A stretch of DNA of 64,000 nt. Origin: Clostridia bacterium UC5.1-1D2. Lineage in GTDB: Bacteria > Bacillota > Clostridia > Lachnospirales > Lachnospiraceae. Location of the stretch: the NCBI GenBank assembly GCA_001304855.1, contig BBZN01000013.1, forward strand, positions 58,971 through 122,970, given 5' to 3'. Numbering within the stretch: position 1 is the stretch's first letter; each line of letters starts with the position of its first letter. The translations under genes and the position numbers were made by a program. Below the pieces are notes generated by a model. That model did no database searches. It worked only from the letters and a program-made list of their open reading frames with translations, and was not told the origin of the DNA. Positions 8,686 to 18,071 of the stretch are shown here, in pieces.

Positions 8686-9341
8686 ATGGGACAGAAAGTT
8701 AATCCACACGGCTTAAGAGTCGGTGTTATTAAAGACTGGGACTCCAAGTGGTATGCAGAAGCTGATTTTGCTGACTGCCTGGTTGAAGATTATAATATCA
8801 GAAAGTTCCTTAAGAGAGATTGTTCAGTGCCGGTATTTCCAAAATCGAAATCGAGCGCGCATCTGACAGAGTGAAGGTTATTATCTACACTGCAAAGCCG
8901 GGCGTTGTGATCGGTAAGGGCGGCGCTGAGATTGAGAAATTAAAGAAAGAAGTTCAGAAGCTCACACCCAAGAAGCTGTTTGTAGACATCAAGGAAATCA
9001 AGAGACCGGACAGAGATGCGCAGCTTGTAGCTGAGTCCATCGCACAGCAGCTGGAGAACCGTATTTCCTTCCGCCGGGCTATGAAGTCCACTATGGGAAG
9101 AACCATGAAGGCCGGCGTTAAGGGTATCAAGACTGCTGTTGCAGGCCGCCTTGGCGGTGCTGATATGGCACGTACCGAGTTCTACAGCGAGGGCACAATC
9201 CCGCTTCAGACATTAAGAGCAGATATTGACTATGGTTTCGCTGAGGCAGATACAACCTACGGCAAAATTGGCGTTAAGGTTTGGATCTACAAAGGCGAGG
9301 TACTTCCTACTAAGGGAAACAAGGAAGGGAGCGATAAATAA
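8686..9341 (+). CDS. rpsC: 30S ribosomal protein S3 (one frame break)
   Basis: uS3 forms part of the mRNA entry channel. It begins [24 protein letters not shown] at 8686, 9 nt after rplV. One base is missing near 8826 (TCAGCTGCC expected, TCAGTGCC present); restoring it gives [19 protein letters not shown]. The KH domain signature [17 protein letters not shown] follows. The C-terminal domain ends [22 protein letters not shown]. Restored length is 218 residues. This break is not in a homopolymer run. The stop overlaps the rplP start by one base. Confidence 0.93.
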
Positions 9342-9778
9342 TGTTAATGCCTAAGAGAGTTAAGCGTCGTAAACAGTTCCGTGGATCTATGGCCGGAAAA
9401 GCATTAAGAGGCAATAAGATTTCCAATGGTGAGTACGGTTTAGTCGCTGCTGAACCATGTTGGATTAAATCAAACCAGATTGAGGCGGCCCGTGTCGCCA
9501 TGACCCGTTACATCAAGCGTGGCGGTAAAGTCTGGATTAAGATTTTCCCCGATAAACCTGTAACAGCAAAGCCAGCAGAAACCCGTATGGGTTCCGGTAA
9601 GGGCGCTCTGGAGTACTGGGTAGCAGTTGTAAAGCCAGGCCGCGTTATGTTCGAGATCGCTGGTGTACCAGAGGAGTTAGCTAGAGAGGCGCTTCGTCTT
9701 GCTATGCACAAGCTGCCATGCAAGTGTAAGATTGTTTCTAAAGCAGATTTAGAAGGCGGTGATAACAGTGAAAACTAA
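9341..9778 (+). CDS. rplP: 50S ribosomal protein L16
   Basis: uL16 organises the A-site tRNA and GTPase-associated region, and is a late assembly protein. The intact 145-residue frame starts [21 protein letters not shown]. It carries [24 protein letters not shown], where the arginine that is hydroxylated in other bacteria would lie. Its start overlaps rpsC (TAATG) and its last 11 bases overlap rpmC, so all three are probably translationally coupled. Confidence 0.97.
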   Translation: MLMPKRVKRRKQFRGSMAGKALRGNKISNGEYGLVAAEPCWIKSNQIEAARVAMTRYIKRGGKVWIKIFPDKPVTAKPAETRMGSGKGALEYWVAVVKPGRVMFEIAGVPEELAREALRLAMHKLPCKCKIVSKADLEGGDNSEN

Positions 9779-9971
9779 TAAATTTGTAGAAGAATTAAAG
9801 GCTAAGTCAGCAAACGAGCTGAATGAAGAGTTAGTAGCTGCGAAGAAGGAACTGTTCAATTTAAGATTCCAGAATGCGACCAACCAGTTAGATAACACCT
9901 CCAGAATCAAGGATGTCCGCAAGAACATTGCCAGAATTCAGACGGTTATCGCTGAGAAAGCGAATGCATGA
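9768..9971 (+). CDS. rpmC: 50S ribosomal protein L29
   Basis: uL29 is a small tunnel-exit protein beside L23. GTG 9768 is preferred over an upstream in-frame GTG (9759), because it lies at proper spacing from AAGGCGG and gives the family start [14 protein letters not shown]. The two-helix hairpin ([23 protein letters not shown], then [18 protein letters not shown]) is complete at 67 residues. It overlaps rplP by 11 bases. The 256-nt gap to rpsQ that follows is exceptional and contains a tandem repeat. Confidence 0.95.
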   Translation: MKTNKFVEELKAKSANELNEELVAAKKELFNLRFQNATNQLDNTSRIKDVRKNIARIQTVIAEKANA

Positions 9972-9992
9972 CTGTGAGTGCTTGGTGACGTA

Positions 9993-10040
9993 TTGAACGC
10001 TTGGCAGGGTTTTCCATAAACCTGGTGTGAAAGCAGATGC
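9993..10040 (+). repeat. Spacer repeat, 48-nt unit, copy 1
   Basis: The unit starts TTGAACGCTTG, contains a stem CAGG..TTT/AAACCTG, and ends GGTGTGAAAGCAGATGC. It is about 80 percent identical to copy 2 at 10100-10147, in the same orientation. Confidence 0.6.
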
Positions 10041-10099
10041 TTTGAACGAAGTGATAAGTATCGTGCCAGGAACTTAGAGCGAACGTAGTTTACGATGCA

Positions 10100-10147
10100 T
10101 TGAACGCTTGACCAGGTGTTTTCAAGTCTGGTGTGAGAGCAGATACT
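10100..10147 (+). repeat. Spacer repeat, 48-nt unit, copy 2
   Basis: The unit starts TTGAACGCTTG, has ACCAG (10110-10114) pairing with CTGGT (10128-10132), and ends GTGTGAGAGCAGATAC. The stem lies in the same place as in copy 1 but is built from different bases. Confidence 0.6.
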
Positions 10148-10227
10148 CCGCACAGAGCGGGGATGTATCTTCATTAATCAATGCGGGAGTGAACATACCC
10201 GGAAATCGGAAAGGAGATAAAACTACC

Positions 10228-10482
10228 GTGGAAAGAAATTTGAGAAAGACCCGTACCGGTAAAGTGGTCAGCAACAAGATGGATAAGACAATCGTAGTTG
10301 CTATTGAGGACCATGTAAAACATCCTGTAATCGGTAAGATTGTTAAAAAGACCGTTAAGTTAAAAGCTCATGACGAGAAAAACGAGTGCGGTATTGGCGA
10401 TACAGTTAAAGTGATGGAGACAAGACCGTTGTCCAAGGACAAGAGATGGAGACTTGTTGAAGTTATCGAGAAAGCAAGATAA
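10228..10482 (+). CDS. rpsQ: 30S ribosomal protein S17
   Basis: uS17 is a primary 16S rRNA binding protein. GTG 10228 ([21 protein letters not shown]) follows AAAGGAG at good spacing; further upstream the frame runs into the structured spacer and does not look like protein. The OB-fold blocks [30 protein letters not shown] and [27 protein letters not shown] are complete (84 residues). It is followed by rplN after 24 nt. Confidence 0.96.
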   Translation: MERNLRKTRTGKVVSNKMDKTIVVAIEDHVKHPVIGKIVKKTVKLKAHDEKNECGIGDTVKVMETRPLSKDKRWRLVEVIEKAR

Positions 10483-10506
10483 TTAGACCAGGAAGGAGTA
10501 ACAGGT

Positions 10507-10875
10507 ATGGTTCAGCAGGAAACAAGACTTAAGGTTGCCGACAATACCGGTGCAAAAGAGCTTCTCTGCATCCGCGTATTAGGTGGTTCAACCAGAAGAT
10601 ATGCAAATATCGGTGATATCATCGTTGCTTCCGTTAAAGATGCAACACCAGGCGGTGTTGTAAAGAAGGGCGATGTTGTAAAAGCTGTAGTAGTACGTAC
10701 CGTTAAGGGCGCGCGCCGTAAAGACGGTTCTTACATTAAGTTCGATGAGAACGCAGCAGTAGTGATCAAAGACGACAAGACTCCAAGGGGAACACGTATC
10801 TTTGGGCCTGTAGCGAGAGAATTAAGAGACAAACAGTTCATGAAGATTGTCTCCTTAGCTCCAGAAGTACTGTAA
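10507..10875 (+). CDS. rplN: 50S ribosomal protein L14
   Basis: uL14 lies at the subunit interface, forms bridges to the 30S, and is the docking site of the silencing factor RsfS. The frame of 122 residues is intact: [43 protein letters not shown] at the end, and the usual [16 protein letters not shown] block. AGGAAGGAG precedes the start. The gap to rplX is 12 nt. Confidence 0.97.
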   Translation: MVQQETRLKVADNTGAKELLCIRVLGGSTRRYANIGDIIVASVKDATPGGVVKKGDVVKAVVVRTVKGARRKDGSYIKFDENAAVVIKDDKTPRGTRIFGPVARELRDKQFMKIVSLAPEVL

Positions 10876-10887
10876 GGAGGTGCAACT

Positions 10888-11193
10888 GTGCATAAAATCA
10901 AAAAGGACGACTTAGTAGTCGTAATCGCAGGTAAAGATAAAGATAAGCAGGGCAAGGTTATCTCTGTTGATACAAAGAAGAATAAAATTCTGGTTCAGGG
11001 CTGCAACATGATTACCAAGCACACAAAGCAGGCTCCAGGTAATCCCCAGGGCGGCATCATCAACCAGGAAGCTCCCATCGATATCTCCAATGTAATGCTG
11101 GTAGTTGACGGCAAGGCAACCAGAGTCGGATTTGAAGTGAAAGACGGCAAAAAGGTTCGCGTGGCTAAGAAAACCGGCAAGACAATTGATTAA
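10888..11193 (+). CDS. rplX: 50S ribosomal protein L24
   Basis: uL24 initiates 50S assembly and has a KOW fold. GTG 10888 follows TAAGGAGG, giving [28 protein letters not shown]. The rest ([28 protein letters not shown]) is a standard match, 101 residues, unbroken. Start codon usage in this part of the operon alternates between ATG, GTG and TTG; all three genes rpsQ, rplX and rplE use non-ATG starts with strong ribosome binding sites. Confidence 0.96.
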   Translation: MHKIKKDDLVVVIAGKDKDKQGKVISVDTKKNKILVQGCNMITKHTKQAPGNPQGGIINQEAPIDISNVMLVVDGKATRVGFEVKDGKKVRVAKKTGKTID

Positions 11194-11216
11194 TTCAGGA
11201 GAGGAGGAAAAAAACG

Positions 11217-11756
11217 TTGGCTAGATTAAAAGAACAGTATCAGAGCGAGATGGTAGACGCGCTGATGAAAAAATTCGGATATAAAAATGTTATGCAGGTG
11301 CCGAAGCTGGATAAGATCGTTATCAACATGGGCGTAGGCGAAGCAAAGGAAAATGCCAAGGTTCTGGACTCTGCTGTAAGAGATCTGGAAATCATCTCCG
11401 GTCAGAAAGCCGTAACCACAAAGGCTAAGAAGTCTGTTGCAAACTTCAAGCTTCGTGAAGGCATGGCGATCGGTTGTAAGGTAACCCTGCGCGGCGAGAG
11501 GATGTATGAATTCCTGGACCGTCTGGTAAACCTGGCGCTTCCCCGTGTACGTGACTTTAGAGGTGTGAACCCTAACGCATTTGACGGCAGAGGAAATTAT
11601 GCACTTGGTATTAAAGAGCAGTTAATCTTCCCTGAGGTTGAGTACGATAAAATCGACAAGGTAAGAGGTATGGACATCATCTTCGTTACCACCGCTAAGA
11701 CCGACGAAGAAGCTCGTGAACTTTTGACATTATTCAATATGCCGTTTGCAAAATAG
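11217..11756 (+). CDS. rplE: 50S ribosomal protein L5
   Basis: uL5 binds 5S rRNA and contacts the P-site tRNA. The start is a rare TTG at 11217, which follows a strong GAGGAGG and yields [31 protein letters not shown]. The family phrases [39 protein letters not shown] and [18 protein letters not shown] are intact over 179 residues. rpsZ starts 16 nt downstream. Confidence 0.96.
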   Translation: MARLKEQYQSEMVDALMKKFGYKNVMQVPKLDKIVINMGVGEAKENAKVLDSAVRDLEIISGQKAVTTKAKKSVANFKLREGMAIGCKVTLRGERMYEFLDRLVNLALPRVRDFRGVNPNAFDGRGNYALGIKEQLIFPEVEYDKIDKVRGMDIIFVTTAKTDEEARELLTLFNMPFAK

Positions 11757-11772
11757 TTAGGAGGAAACTTTC

Positions 11773-11957
11773 ATGGCTAAGACTTCAATGAAGATTAAAC
11801 AGCAGCGTCCTGCTAAATTCTCCACCAGAGAGTATAACCGCTGCAGAATCTGTGGCCGTCCACATGCTTATTTAAGAAGTATGGAATCTGCAGAATCTGT
11901 TTCCGTGAACTGGCTTATAAGGGTCAGATTCCGGGCGTAAAGAAAGCTAGCTGGTAG
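11773..11957 (+). CDS. rpsZ: 30S ribosomal protein S14, zinc-binding type (one frame break)
   Basis: uS14 of the short zinc-ribbon form used by most Firmicutes, located in the 30S head. It starts [21 protein letters not shown]. One A is missing near 11881: reading TTAAGAAAGTATGG restores the ribbon [21 protein letters not shown] with both CxxC pairs. The end is PGVKKASW and TAG at 11957. The restored length is 61 residues, exactly typical. Because of the break, simple ORF calling misses this gene. Confidence 0.92.
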
Positions 11958-12075
11958 GTATCGAACACTTAAGAGGGTCTTTCAAAGGTTTTGTGCGGAG
12001 ACGACCGCGCCGGATAAGACCTGAGGAGTGGGACATTCCTGATAGGATAAATTTAGAAAAGGAGGCATTTATAAA
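11958..12075 (+). other. rpsZ-rpsH spacer, possible divergent repeat
   Basis: The spacer of 118 nt begins TCGAACACTTAAGAGGG..., which aligns loosely with the TTGAACGCTTG...GGTGTG pattern of the rpmC-rpsQ repeats. No ORF or terminator is seen. Confidence 0.3.
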
Positions 12076-12477
12076 ATGACAATGAGCGATCCCATTGCAG
12101 ATATGCTTACAAGAATCCGTAATGCAAACACTGCAAAACATGATACAGTAGACGTACCTTCATCCAAGATGAAATTAGCTATCGCTGATATCCTGGTAAA
12201 AGAGGGTTATGTTGCAAAGTACGACATGGTAGAGGACGGCGGTTTTCAGACCATCCGAATCACTCTGAAGTATGGTAAAGATAAGAACGAGAAAATTATC
12301 TCCGGTATTAAGAGAATCTCTAAGCCTGGTCTGCGCGTATATGCAAACAAGGAGGAGCTTCCGAGAGTACTGGGCGGACTTGGCACCGCAATCATCTCCA
12401 CCAACAATGGCGTTATTACCGATAAGGAAGCGCGTCAGTTAGGCGTAGGCGGGGAAGTACTGGCATTCGTTTGGTAA
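12076..12477 (+). CDS. rpsH: 30S ribosomal protein S8
   Basis: uS8 binds the central domain of 16S rRNA. In E. coli it represses the spc operon. The frame of 133 residues is intact, from [33 protein letters not shown] to the invariant C-terminus [20 protein letters not shown] precedes the start. The spacers on both sides are long (118 and 238 nt), and the downstream one holds three hairpins. The E. coli S8 target lies elsewhere in the operon, so a link between the protein and these hairpins is untested. Confidence 0.97.
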   Translation: MTMSDPIADMLTRIRNANTAKHDTVDVPSSKMKLAIADILVKEGYVAKYDMVEDGGFQTIRITLKYGKDKNEKIISGIKRISKPGLRVYANKEELPRVLGGLGTAIISTNNGVITDKEARQLGVGGEVLAFVW

Positions 12478-12500
12478 GGATGGCACTGAGGCCAAGGTAA

Positions 12501-12547
12501 CTTCGATGACACTAAGTTCGCGGAAGACCTCACTAAGTGTCATGAAG
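12501..12547 (+). repeat. CUAAG-type hairpin A (rpsH-rplF spacer)
   Basis: CTTCG (12501-12505) pairs with TGAAG, then after one bulged A, TGACACT (12507-12513) pairs with AGTGTCA (12536-12542). The apical part carries the family marks AAG at its start and CCTCACTA at its end. The architecture is the same as hairpin B. Confidence 0.6.
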
Positions 12548-12561
12548 CGCTGGTAAGGAAA

Positions 12562-12607
12562 CTTCGACAATACTAAGCTCGAAAGGACCTCACTAAGTAT
12601 TGCGAAG
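12562..12607 (+). repeat. CUAAG-type hairpin B (rpsH-rplF spacer)
   Basis: CTTCG (12562-12566) pairs with CGAAG (12603-12607), then after one bulged A, CAATACT (12568-12574) pairs with AGTATTG (12596-12602). Compared with hairpin A, the stem bases differ but pairing is kept. The apical CCTCACTA is identical. Confidence 0.6.
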
Positions 12608-12614
12608 CGCTTTC

Positions 12615-12648
12615 GCACGTAAGTGACCAGAATACGGTCACTAAGTGT
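12615..12648 (+). repeat. GUAAG-type hairpin, copy 1 (rpsH-rplF spacer)
   Basis: Outer CAC/GTG, an internal loop GTAA opposite TAA, inner stem GTGACC/GGTCAC (12623-12628 with 12636-12641), loop AGAATAC. It has the same plan as the copy before adk (16330-16363), where the inner stem is GAAACC/GGTTTC. Confidence 0.65.
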
Positions 12649-12715
12649 TCAATGCAACTGAAAACAGAAGGAAACCATGTGTTCCTTCCGAGAATTTAAG
12701 TAGGAGGTAAATGGC

Positions 12716-13258
12716 ATGTCACGTATTGGTAGAATGCCAGTTGCGGTTCCGGCAGGTGTAACTGTCACAATCGCAGAAGGAAACAAAGTGACCGTAAAAG
12801 GTCCTAAGGGAACATTAGAGAGAGAGCTCCCGGCAGAGATGTCCATCGAGCAGAAGGACGGACAGATAATCGTAAGCAGACCAAACGATTTAAAGAAAAT
12901 GAAATCTTTACATGGTCTGACCAGAACTCTGGTTAACAACATGATTCACGGTGTAACCGAGGGCTATGAAAAGGTTCTGGAAGTAAACGGCGTCGGCTAC
13001 AGAGCAGCCAAGCAGGGCAAAAAGCTTACCCTGAGCCTGGGTTATTCCCACCCGGTGGAGATGGAAGATCCGGAAGGCATTGAAACCGTTTTAGAGGGAC
13101 AGAATAAGATCACTGTTAAAGGTATCAGTAAAGAAAAAGTTGGCCAATACGCTGCTGAAATCAGAGACAAGAGAAGACCTGAGCCATACAAGGGCAAGGG
13201 TATCAAGTATGCTGACGAGGTTATCAGACGTAAAGTTGGTAAGACTGGTAAGAAATAA
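12716..13258 (+). CDS. rplF: 50S ribosomal protein L6
   Basis: uL6 sits by the sarcin-ricin loop and factor binding site. The intact 180-residue frame reads [19 protein letters not shown] at the start and contains [29 protein letters not shown] and the C-terminal signature [25 protein letters not shown] precedes the start. It lies 238 nt after rpsH, a spacer filled by three hairpins, and 17 nt before rplR. Confidence 0.97.
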   Translation: MSRIGRMPVAVPAGVTVTIAEGNKVTVKGPKGTLERELPAEMSIEQKDGQIIVSRPNDLKKMKSLHGLTRTLVNNMIHGVTEGYEKVLEVNGVGYRAAKQGKKLTLSLGYSHPVEMEDPEGIETVLEGQNKITVKGISKEKVGQYAAEIRDKRRPEPYKGKGIKYADEVIRRKVGKTGKK

Positions 13259-13275
13259 TTAAGGAGAGTGTAAAA

Positions 13276-13644
13276 ATGGTTAACAAACAGTCAAGAAGCG
13301 AAGTTCGCGTAAAGAAACACAACAGAATGCGTAACCGTTTTGCTGGCACAACAGCGAGACCGCGTCTGGCAGTGTTCAGAAGTAATAATCATATGTATGC
13401 TCAAATTATCGACGATACGGTTGGTAACACACTGGTTGCTGCTTCCACAGTTGAGAAAGAAGTCAAGGCTGAACTGGAGAAGACCAACGATAAGGCAGCT
13501 GCAGCATATGTAGGTACAGTAATTGCAAAGAGAGCCCTTGAAAAAGGTATCAAGGAAGTTGTTTTCGACAGAGGCGGCTTTATATATCACGGCAAAGTTC
13601 AGGCATTAGCAGACGCAGCTCGCGAAGCTGGTCTGGATTTCTAG
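13276..13644 (+). CDS. rplR: 50S ribosomal protein L18
   Basis: uL18 binds 5S rRNA with L5. The 122-residue frame is intact: [47 protein letters not shown], and the end [30 protein letters not shown] is a standard match. AAGGAGAG lies upstream. Short gaps of 17 and 16 nt to rplF and rpsE indicate co-transcription. Confidence 0.97.
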   Translation: MVNKQSRSEVRVKKHNRMRNRFAGTTARPRLAVFRSNNHMYAQIIDDTVGNTLVAASTVEKEVKAELEKTNDKAAAAYVGTVIAKRALEKGIKEVVFDRGGFIYHGKVQALADAAREAGLDF

Positions 13645-13660
13645 GAGAGGAGAACTAAAC

Positions 13661-14170
13661 ATGAAGCGTACAATTATTGATGCCAGTCAAATGGAACTGA
13701 ACGATAAGGTAGTGGCTATCAAGAGAGTATCCAAGACTGTTAAAGGTGGACGTACCATGAGATTTTCCGCTCTGGTGGTAGTTGGTGATGGCAATGGTCA
13801 CGTCGGCGCAGGCTTAGGCAAGGCCGGCGAGGTTCCTGAGGCTATCCGTAAAGGTAAAGAAGCCGCAATTAAGAATATGGTAGAAATACCGGTAGATGAG
13901 AATAAGAGCATCCCACATGATTTTATCGGCAAATTCGGCAGTGCAGCCGTTCTGTTAAAGAGAGCTCCGGAAGGTACTGGTGTTATCGCAGGCGGTCCTG
14001 CACGTTCCGTACTGGAGATGGCAGGAATCAGGAACATCCGTACAAAGTCTTTAGGTTCCAACAACAAGACCAACGTAGTTCTGGCAACCCTTGCTGGATT
14101 AACCTCACTGAAAACCCCAGAGGAATTCGCAAGACTGCGCGGCAAATCTGTAGAAGAAATTGTGGGCTAA
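13661..14170 (+). CDS. rpsE: 30S ribosomal protein S5
   Basis: uS5 shapes the mRNA entry channel and decoding accuracy. The intact frame of 169 residues includes the N-terminal double-stranded RNA-binding fold ([46 protein letters not shown]) and the second domain with [27 protein letters not shown] precedes the start. Gaps to neighbours are 16 and 15 nt. Confidence 0.97.
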   Translation: MKRTIIDASQMELNDKVVAIKRVSKTVKGGRTMRFSALVVVGDGNGHVGAGLGKAGEVPEAIRKGKEAAIKNMVEIPVDENKSIPHDFIGKFGSAAVLLKRAPEGTGVIAGGPARSVLEMAGIRNIRTKSLGSNNKTNVVLATLAGLTSLKTPEEFARLRGKSVEEIVG

Positions 14171-14185
14171 TAGGAGGAGATAGAC

Positions 14186-14368
14186 ATGGCAGAGAAATTA
14201 AAAATCACATTAGTCAAGTCCCCTATCGGTGCCGTTCCCAAGCAGAAGGCAACTGTTAAGGCTCTTGGACTTACCAAGATGCACAAGACAGTGGAGATGC
14301 CAGATAATGGCGCTGTCAGAGGCATGATTATGAGCGTAAGACATTTAGTAAAAGTTGAAGAAATCTAA
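14186..14368 (+). CDS. rpmD: 50S ribosomal protein L30
   Basis: uL30 is a small protein of the bacterial large subunit, dispensable in some lineages. Sixty residues, intact: [48 protein letters not shown], with the usual paired-strand ending [17 protein letters not shown] stands just before the start, 15 nt after rpsE; rplO follows after 25 nt. Confidence 0.97.
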   Translation: MAEKLKITLVKSPIGAVPKQKATVKALGLTKMHKTVEMPDNGAVRGMIMSVRHLVKVEEI

Positions 14369-14393
14369 TCAGATAAAGTAAGGAGGTGCAGTC

Positions 14394-14834
14394 ATGGAAT
14401 TGTCAAATTTACAGCCTGCTGCAGGTTCAAAGCATAGTGATAATTTTAGAAAAGGCCGTGGCCATGGTTCAGGAAACGGCAAGACTGCCGGTAAGGGCCA
14501 TAAGGGTCAGAAGGCTCGTTCAGGAGCTACAAGACCTGGCTTTGAAGGTGGACAGATGCCTTTATACAGGCGTATTCCAAAGCGTGGTTTCACAAACATT
14601 AACTCTAAGACCATTATTGGTATTAACGTAAGCGCACTGGAAAGATTCGATAATGATGCAGTGGTAACCGTAGAGACTCTTATGGAAGCCGGCATCGTTA
14701 AGAACCCAAGAGATGGCGTCAAGATTCTTGGAAATGGAGAATTAACCAAAAAGCTCACCGTTAAGGTTGATGCCTTCAGCGAAGGTGCAAAATCTAAAAT
14801 CGAAGCTTTAGGTGGAACCTGCGAGGTGATCTAA
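14394..14834 (+). CDS. rplO: 50S ribosomal protein L15
   Basis: uL15 binds 23S rRNA late in assembly. Intact 146 residues with the Gly/Arg-rich N-terminus ([26 protein letters not shown]), [15 protein letters not shown] and the C-terminal block [39 protein letters not shown] precedes the ATG. The stop overlaps the secY start (TAATG), giving tight coupling to the translocase gene. Confidence 0.97.
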   Translation: MELSNLQPAAGSKHSDNFRKGRGHGSGNGKTAGKGHKGQKARSGATRPGFEGGQMPLYRRIPKRGFTNINSKTIIGINVSALERFDNDAVVTVETLMEAGIVKNPRDGVKILGNGELTKKLTVKVDAFSEGAKSKIEALGGTCEVI

Positions 14835-16149
14835 TGTTTAAAACGATCAGAAATGCATTTAAGGTAAAAGAGCTTAGAGTTAAGATTCTTTACACCTTTA
14901 TGATGCTGGTAGTCATCCGCTTCGGATGCCAGCTGCCGATTCCGGGAATTCAGTCTACATTCTTTGCGAATTGGTTTGCCAAGCAGACGACGGATGTGTT
15001 TGGCTTCTTTAATGCCATGACAGGTGGTTCATTTTCATCTATGTCCATCTTCGCATTGAGTATTACGCCATACATCACATCTTCCATTATCATTCAGCTT
15101 TTAACCATAGCAATTCCGAAATTGGAAGAGCTTCAGAAAGATGGTGAGGACGGAAGAAAGAAAATTCAGGAATACACCCGATATACCACCGTTGCCCTGG
15201 CACTGATCGAATCAAGTGCCATGGCCATCGGTTTTGGACGTCAGGGACTTCTCCTTGACTACAATGCATGGAACATCATCGTTGCTGTTATCACCATGAC
15301 AACAGGCAGTGCGCTGCTGATGTGGATTGGCGAACAGATTACGGAAAAGGGAGTAGGAAACGGTATCTCTATTGTGCTGTTATTCAACATCTTGTCCAGC
15401 GTCCCCAACGATATGAGAACTCTGTACTACCACTTCGTATTTGGACAGACTATATTTACAGCGGCAGTCAGAATTCTGATCATCGCTGCGGTAATTCTGG
15501 CCATGGTAGTGTTCGTTATCGTGCTGAACGATGCTGAGAGAAGAATCCCGGTGCAGTATTCTAAAAAGATGGTTGGCCGTAAAATGGTTGGCGGACAGGC
15601 TTCCAACATCCCGTTAAAGATTAATACCGCAGGTGTTATGCCGGTAATCTTTGCTTCCTCCATTATGTCATTTCCGGTTGTTATAGCGCAGTTTGTACCG
15701 GCTATGCAGACAGGTTGGGCGGCAGAGGTGGTGAAGCTGCTGAATTCAGGTTCATGGTGCAAGCCCAGCGAGCCGGTGTACTCCATCGGCTTGGTGATCT
15801 ACATTGCATTGCTGATTATGTTTGCTTACTTCTATACGTCCATTACCTTTAATCCGTTGGAGGTAGCAAATAACATGAAAAAACAGGGAGCTTTATTCCG
15901 GGTATACGTCCGGGTAAGCCAACCAGCGATTATTTAAATAAGATTTTAAATTACATTGTTTTCATCGGCGTAATGGGTCTGATTGTAATTGCCATCGTCC
16001 CGATTATTGCATCCGGTGTCTTCGGTGTAAGCCGTATTTCATTTTCAGGAACTTCCCTAATCATTATTGTGGGCGTAGTACTGGAGACAATTAAAGCAGT
16101 GGAATCTCAGATGCTTGTGCGTTATTATAAGGGATTTTTGAACGATTAA
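14834..16149 (+). CDS. secY: Protein translocase subunit SecY (one frame break)
   Basis: SecY is the ten-helix channel of the Sec translocon. The sequence opens [39 protein letters not shown] and carries the plug and helix regions (NAMTGGSFSSMSIFALSITPYITSSIIIQLL). It also has the cytoplasmic loop VPIQYSKK-like RIPVQYSKKMVGRKM. One G is missing near 15890: CAGGGAGGC restores KKQGGFIPGIRPGKPT, and the frame continues to TAA at 16149. Restored length is 438 residues, normal. secA lies 19 kb downstream in this window. Confidence 0.92.
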
Positions 16150-16283
16150 CAACCACCCGCGTGCAGCCGCCGGGTCCCAGCTGGCTGGGCTAAGGCTTTA
16201 CGCTTATGCGGGAATCAATCAATCTGCCTTTGTGGTATTCCACAGGGGCGGATTTATTGCGTTATAGGAAAAACAAAATCACT

Positions 16284-16315
16284 GCACTAAGCCCGTGAAG
16301 GATCTCGCTAAGTGC
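16284..16315 (+). repeat. CUAAG-type hairpin C (before adk)
   Basis: GCACT (16284-16288) pairs with AGTGC (16311-16315). The apical part starts AAGCCCGTGA and ends TCTCGCTA, matching the family pattern of hairpins A, B and D. It has the same order relative to the GUAAG hairpin as in the rpsH-rplF spacer. Confidence 0.6.
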
Positions 16316-16329
16316 CGGTGACATGTATC

Positions 16330-16363
16330 GCACGTAAGAAACCAAAGGACGGTTTCTAAGTGC
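16330..16363 (+). repeat. GUAAG-type hairpin, copy 2 (before adk)
   Basis: GCAC/GTGC outer stem, GTAA opposite TAA, inner stem GAAACC/GGTTTC (16338-16343 with 16351-16356), loop AAAGGAC. Two inner pairs differ from copy 1 in a compensatory way. Confidence 0.65.
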
Positions 16364-16386
16364 TCATAACGAGGAGGGTTTGTCTT

Positions 16387-17031
16387 ATGAAGATTATCAT
16401 GTTGGGCGCTCCGGGTGCAGGCAAAGGCACTCAGGCAAAGAAGATTGCATCAAAGTATCACATTCCCCATATCTCCACGGGGGACATTTTCCGTTCCAAT
16501 ATCAAGAATGGTACGGAGCTGGGCATGAAGGCAAAATCGTTTATGGACGCGGGAGGCCTGGTGCCTGATGAGATTACAATCGGCATGCTGCTGGATCGCA
16601 TTCATGAAGCGGACTGTGCAAATGGATATGTGCTGGACGGTTTCCCAAGAACGATTCCTCAGGCACAGAGCCTTACTAAGGCTCTGGAAGATATGGGAGA
16701 ATCTGTGGACTACGCCGTCAATGTGGATGTGCCCGATGAGAATATCATCAGCCGTATGTCCGGCCGCCGCGCCTGCCTGGCCTGTGGCGCCACCTATCAT
16801 ATTGTATATAATGCGCCGAAGAAAGAGGGCGTATGCGATGTCTGCGGCCAGCAGCTGGTACTTAGAGACGATGACAAACCGGAGACTGTAAAGAAGCGCC
16901 TGGATGTATATCATGAGCAGACCCAGCCTCTTATTGATTATTATAAGAAGGCAGGCGTGTTGGCTGAAGTGGATGGCACTATGGATATGGAAGACGTATT
17001 CCAGGCTATCGTCAAGATTTTAGGAGCATAA
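16387..17031 (+). CDS. adk: Adenylate kinase, zinc-lid type
   Basis: Interconverts 2 ADP with ATP and AMP. ATG 16387 follows GAGGAGGG and gives [20 protein letters not shown], whose P-loop is GAPGAGKGT. The AMP site [19 protein letters not shown] and the NMP-binding DGFPRT are present. The long LID carries four cysteines in CLACGATYH...CDVCGQ, the zinc-binding Gram-positive form. The frame of 214 residues is intact. It sits in the classical secY-adk-map-infA order, with map starting 3 nt later. Confidence 0.97.
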   Translation: MKIIMLGAPGAGKGTQAKKIASKYHIPHISTGDIFRSNIKNGTELGMKAKSFMDAGGLVPDEITIGMLLDRIHEADCANGYVLDGFPRTIPQAQSLTKALEDMGESVDYAVNVDVPDENIISRMSGRRACLACGATYHIVYNAPKKEGVCDVCGQQLVLRDDDKPETVKKRLDVYHEQTQPLIDYYKKAGVLAEVDGTMDMEDVFQAIVKILGA

Positions 17032-17034
17032 AGA

Positions 17035-17782
17035 ATGGTAACAATTAAATCAGAACGGGAAATTGAATTAATGCGGGAGGCCGGTAAGATACTTGCCGAG
17101 GTTCACAGAGAATTGGGCAAGGTTGTCAAGCCGGGCATATCTACCAAAGAAATTGACCGAATCTGCGAGGAAATGATTAGAAGCCGCGGGTGCATCCCTT
17201 CCTTTTTAAATTATCAGGGATTTCCGGCATCCGTGTGCATTTCCATCAATGATGAAGTGGTTCACGGAATTCCGGATAAACACCGCTATCTGGAGGAGGG
17301 AGACATCGTCAGCCTGGATACCGGCGTCATATGGCATGGCTACCAGTCAGATGCAGCCAGAACCCATATGATAGGCGAGGTGAGTCCTCAGGCCAGAAAG
17401 CTGGTTGAGGTGACGGAGCAGAGCTTTTTTGAAGGAATAAAGTATGCAAAAGCTGGCAATCATCTCAATGATATATCCAAGGCAATTCAGAGTTATGCAG
17501 AGAGCTTTGGATTTGGGGGTGGTCCGGGATTTGGTGGGACACGGAATCGGAACGGAGATGCATGAATCGCCGGAGATTCCTAACTTCGCACAGAGGCGCA
17601 AGGGTATCAGGCTGGCGCCTGGAATGACACTTGCCATTGAACCGATGATTACTGCCGGGCGTTATGATGTAGTGTGGACGGATGATGAGTGGACTGTTGT
17701 CACAGAGGACGGGTCCCTGGCATCCCATTATGAAAACACCATCCTCATCACCGACGGCGAGCCTGAGATTTTGTCGCTGTAG
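17035..17782 (+). CDS. map: Type I methionine aminopeptidase (one frame break)
   Basis: Removes the initiator methionine from nascent proteins. The pita-bread fold motifs are visible: HGIPDKHRYLEEGDIVSLDTGVIWHGYQSDAARTHMIGEV (two metal-binding Asp), the His in LVGHGIGTEMHESPEIPNF, and Glu in LAIEPMI and EDGSLASHYENTILIT. One extra G in a GGGGG run near 17517 shifts the frame; with four G it reads GFGVVRDLVGHGIG. Corrected length is about 248 residues. It lies 3 nt after adk and 13 nt before the next gene. Confidence 0.92.
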
Positions 17783-17795
17783 CAGAGGTGAATCT

Positions 17796-18058
17796 ATGGT
17801 AGAGTTTAAGAAAGCCGGCCTGGTGAGAAGTTTGGCAGGTCACGACAAAGATGAACTGTATATCATAATCAGTGTCCAGGGGAATATGTTAGTTTGTCAG
17901 ACGGCAGAAAGCATCCCCTGGGCAAACCGAAACGCAAGAACAGAAAACACTTGCAGCTTATTAATAAGTACGATGAAACCTTAAGGAGAAAGCTTACAGA
18001 AGGCGCGGCGGTGAGCGATGAAGAGATAGCATGTTTCATCCGCACCCAGAAGCAGTAG
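17796..18058 (+). CDS. KOW-domain RNA-binding protein (L14e-like), one frame break
   Basis: A small KOW protein of the eukaryotic-L14e-like group that occupies this place in many clostridial spc/alpha operons. Its role on the ribosome or RNA is not established. It begins MVEFKKAGLVRSLAGHDKDELYIIISVQG. One G is missing near 17884; restoring it gives EYVSLSDGRKHPLGKPKRKNRKHLQLI and a tail ending EEIACFIRTQKQ at 18058, 87 residues. AGAGGTG lies before the start. It is 13 nt from both map and infA. Confidence 0.82.
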
Positions 18059-18071
18059 GAGGTAAAAGGAA

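Larger units (their letters stand above)
16150..16386 (+). other. secY-adk spacer with three stem-loops
   Basis: This 237-nt spacer first holds an imperfect stem (ATCTGCC... with ...GGGGCGGAT, about 16219-16252) followed by TTATTG, possibly an attenuator. The CUAAG-type hairpin (16284-16315) and the GUAAG-type hairpin (16330-16363) follow immediately before the adk ribosome binding site. Confidence 0.5.
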
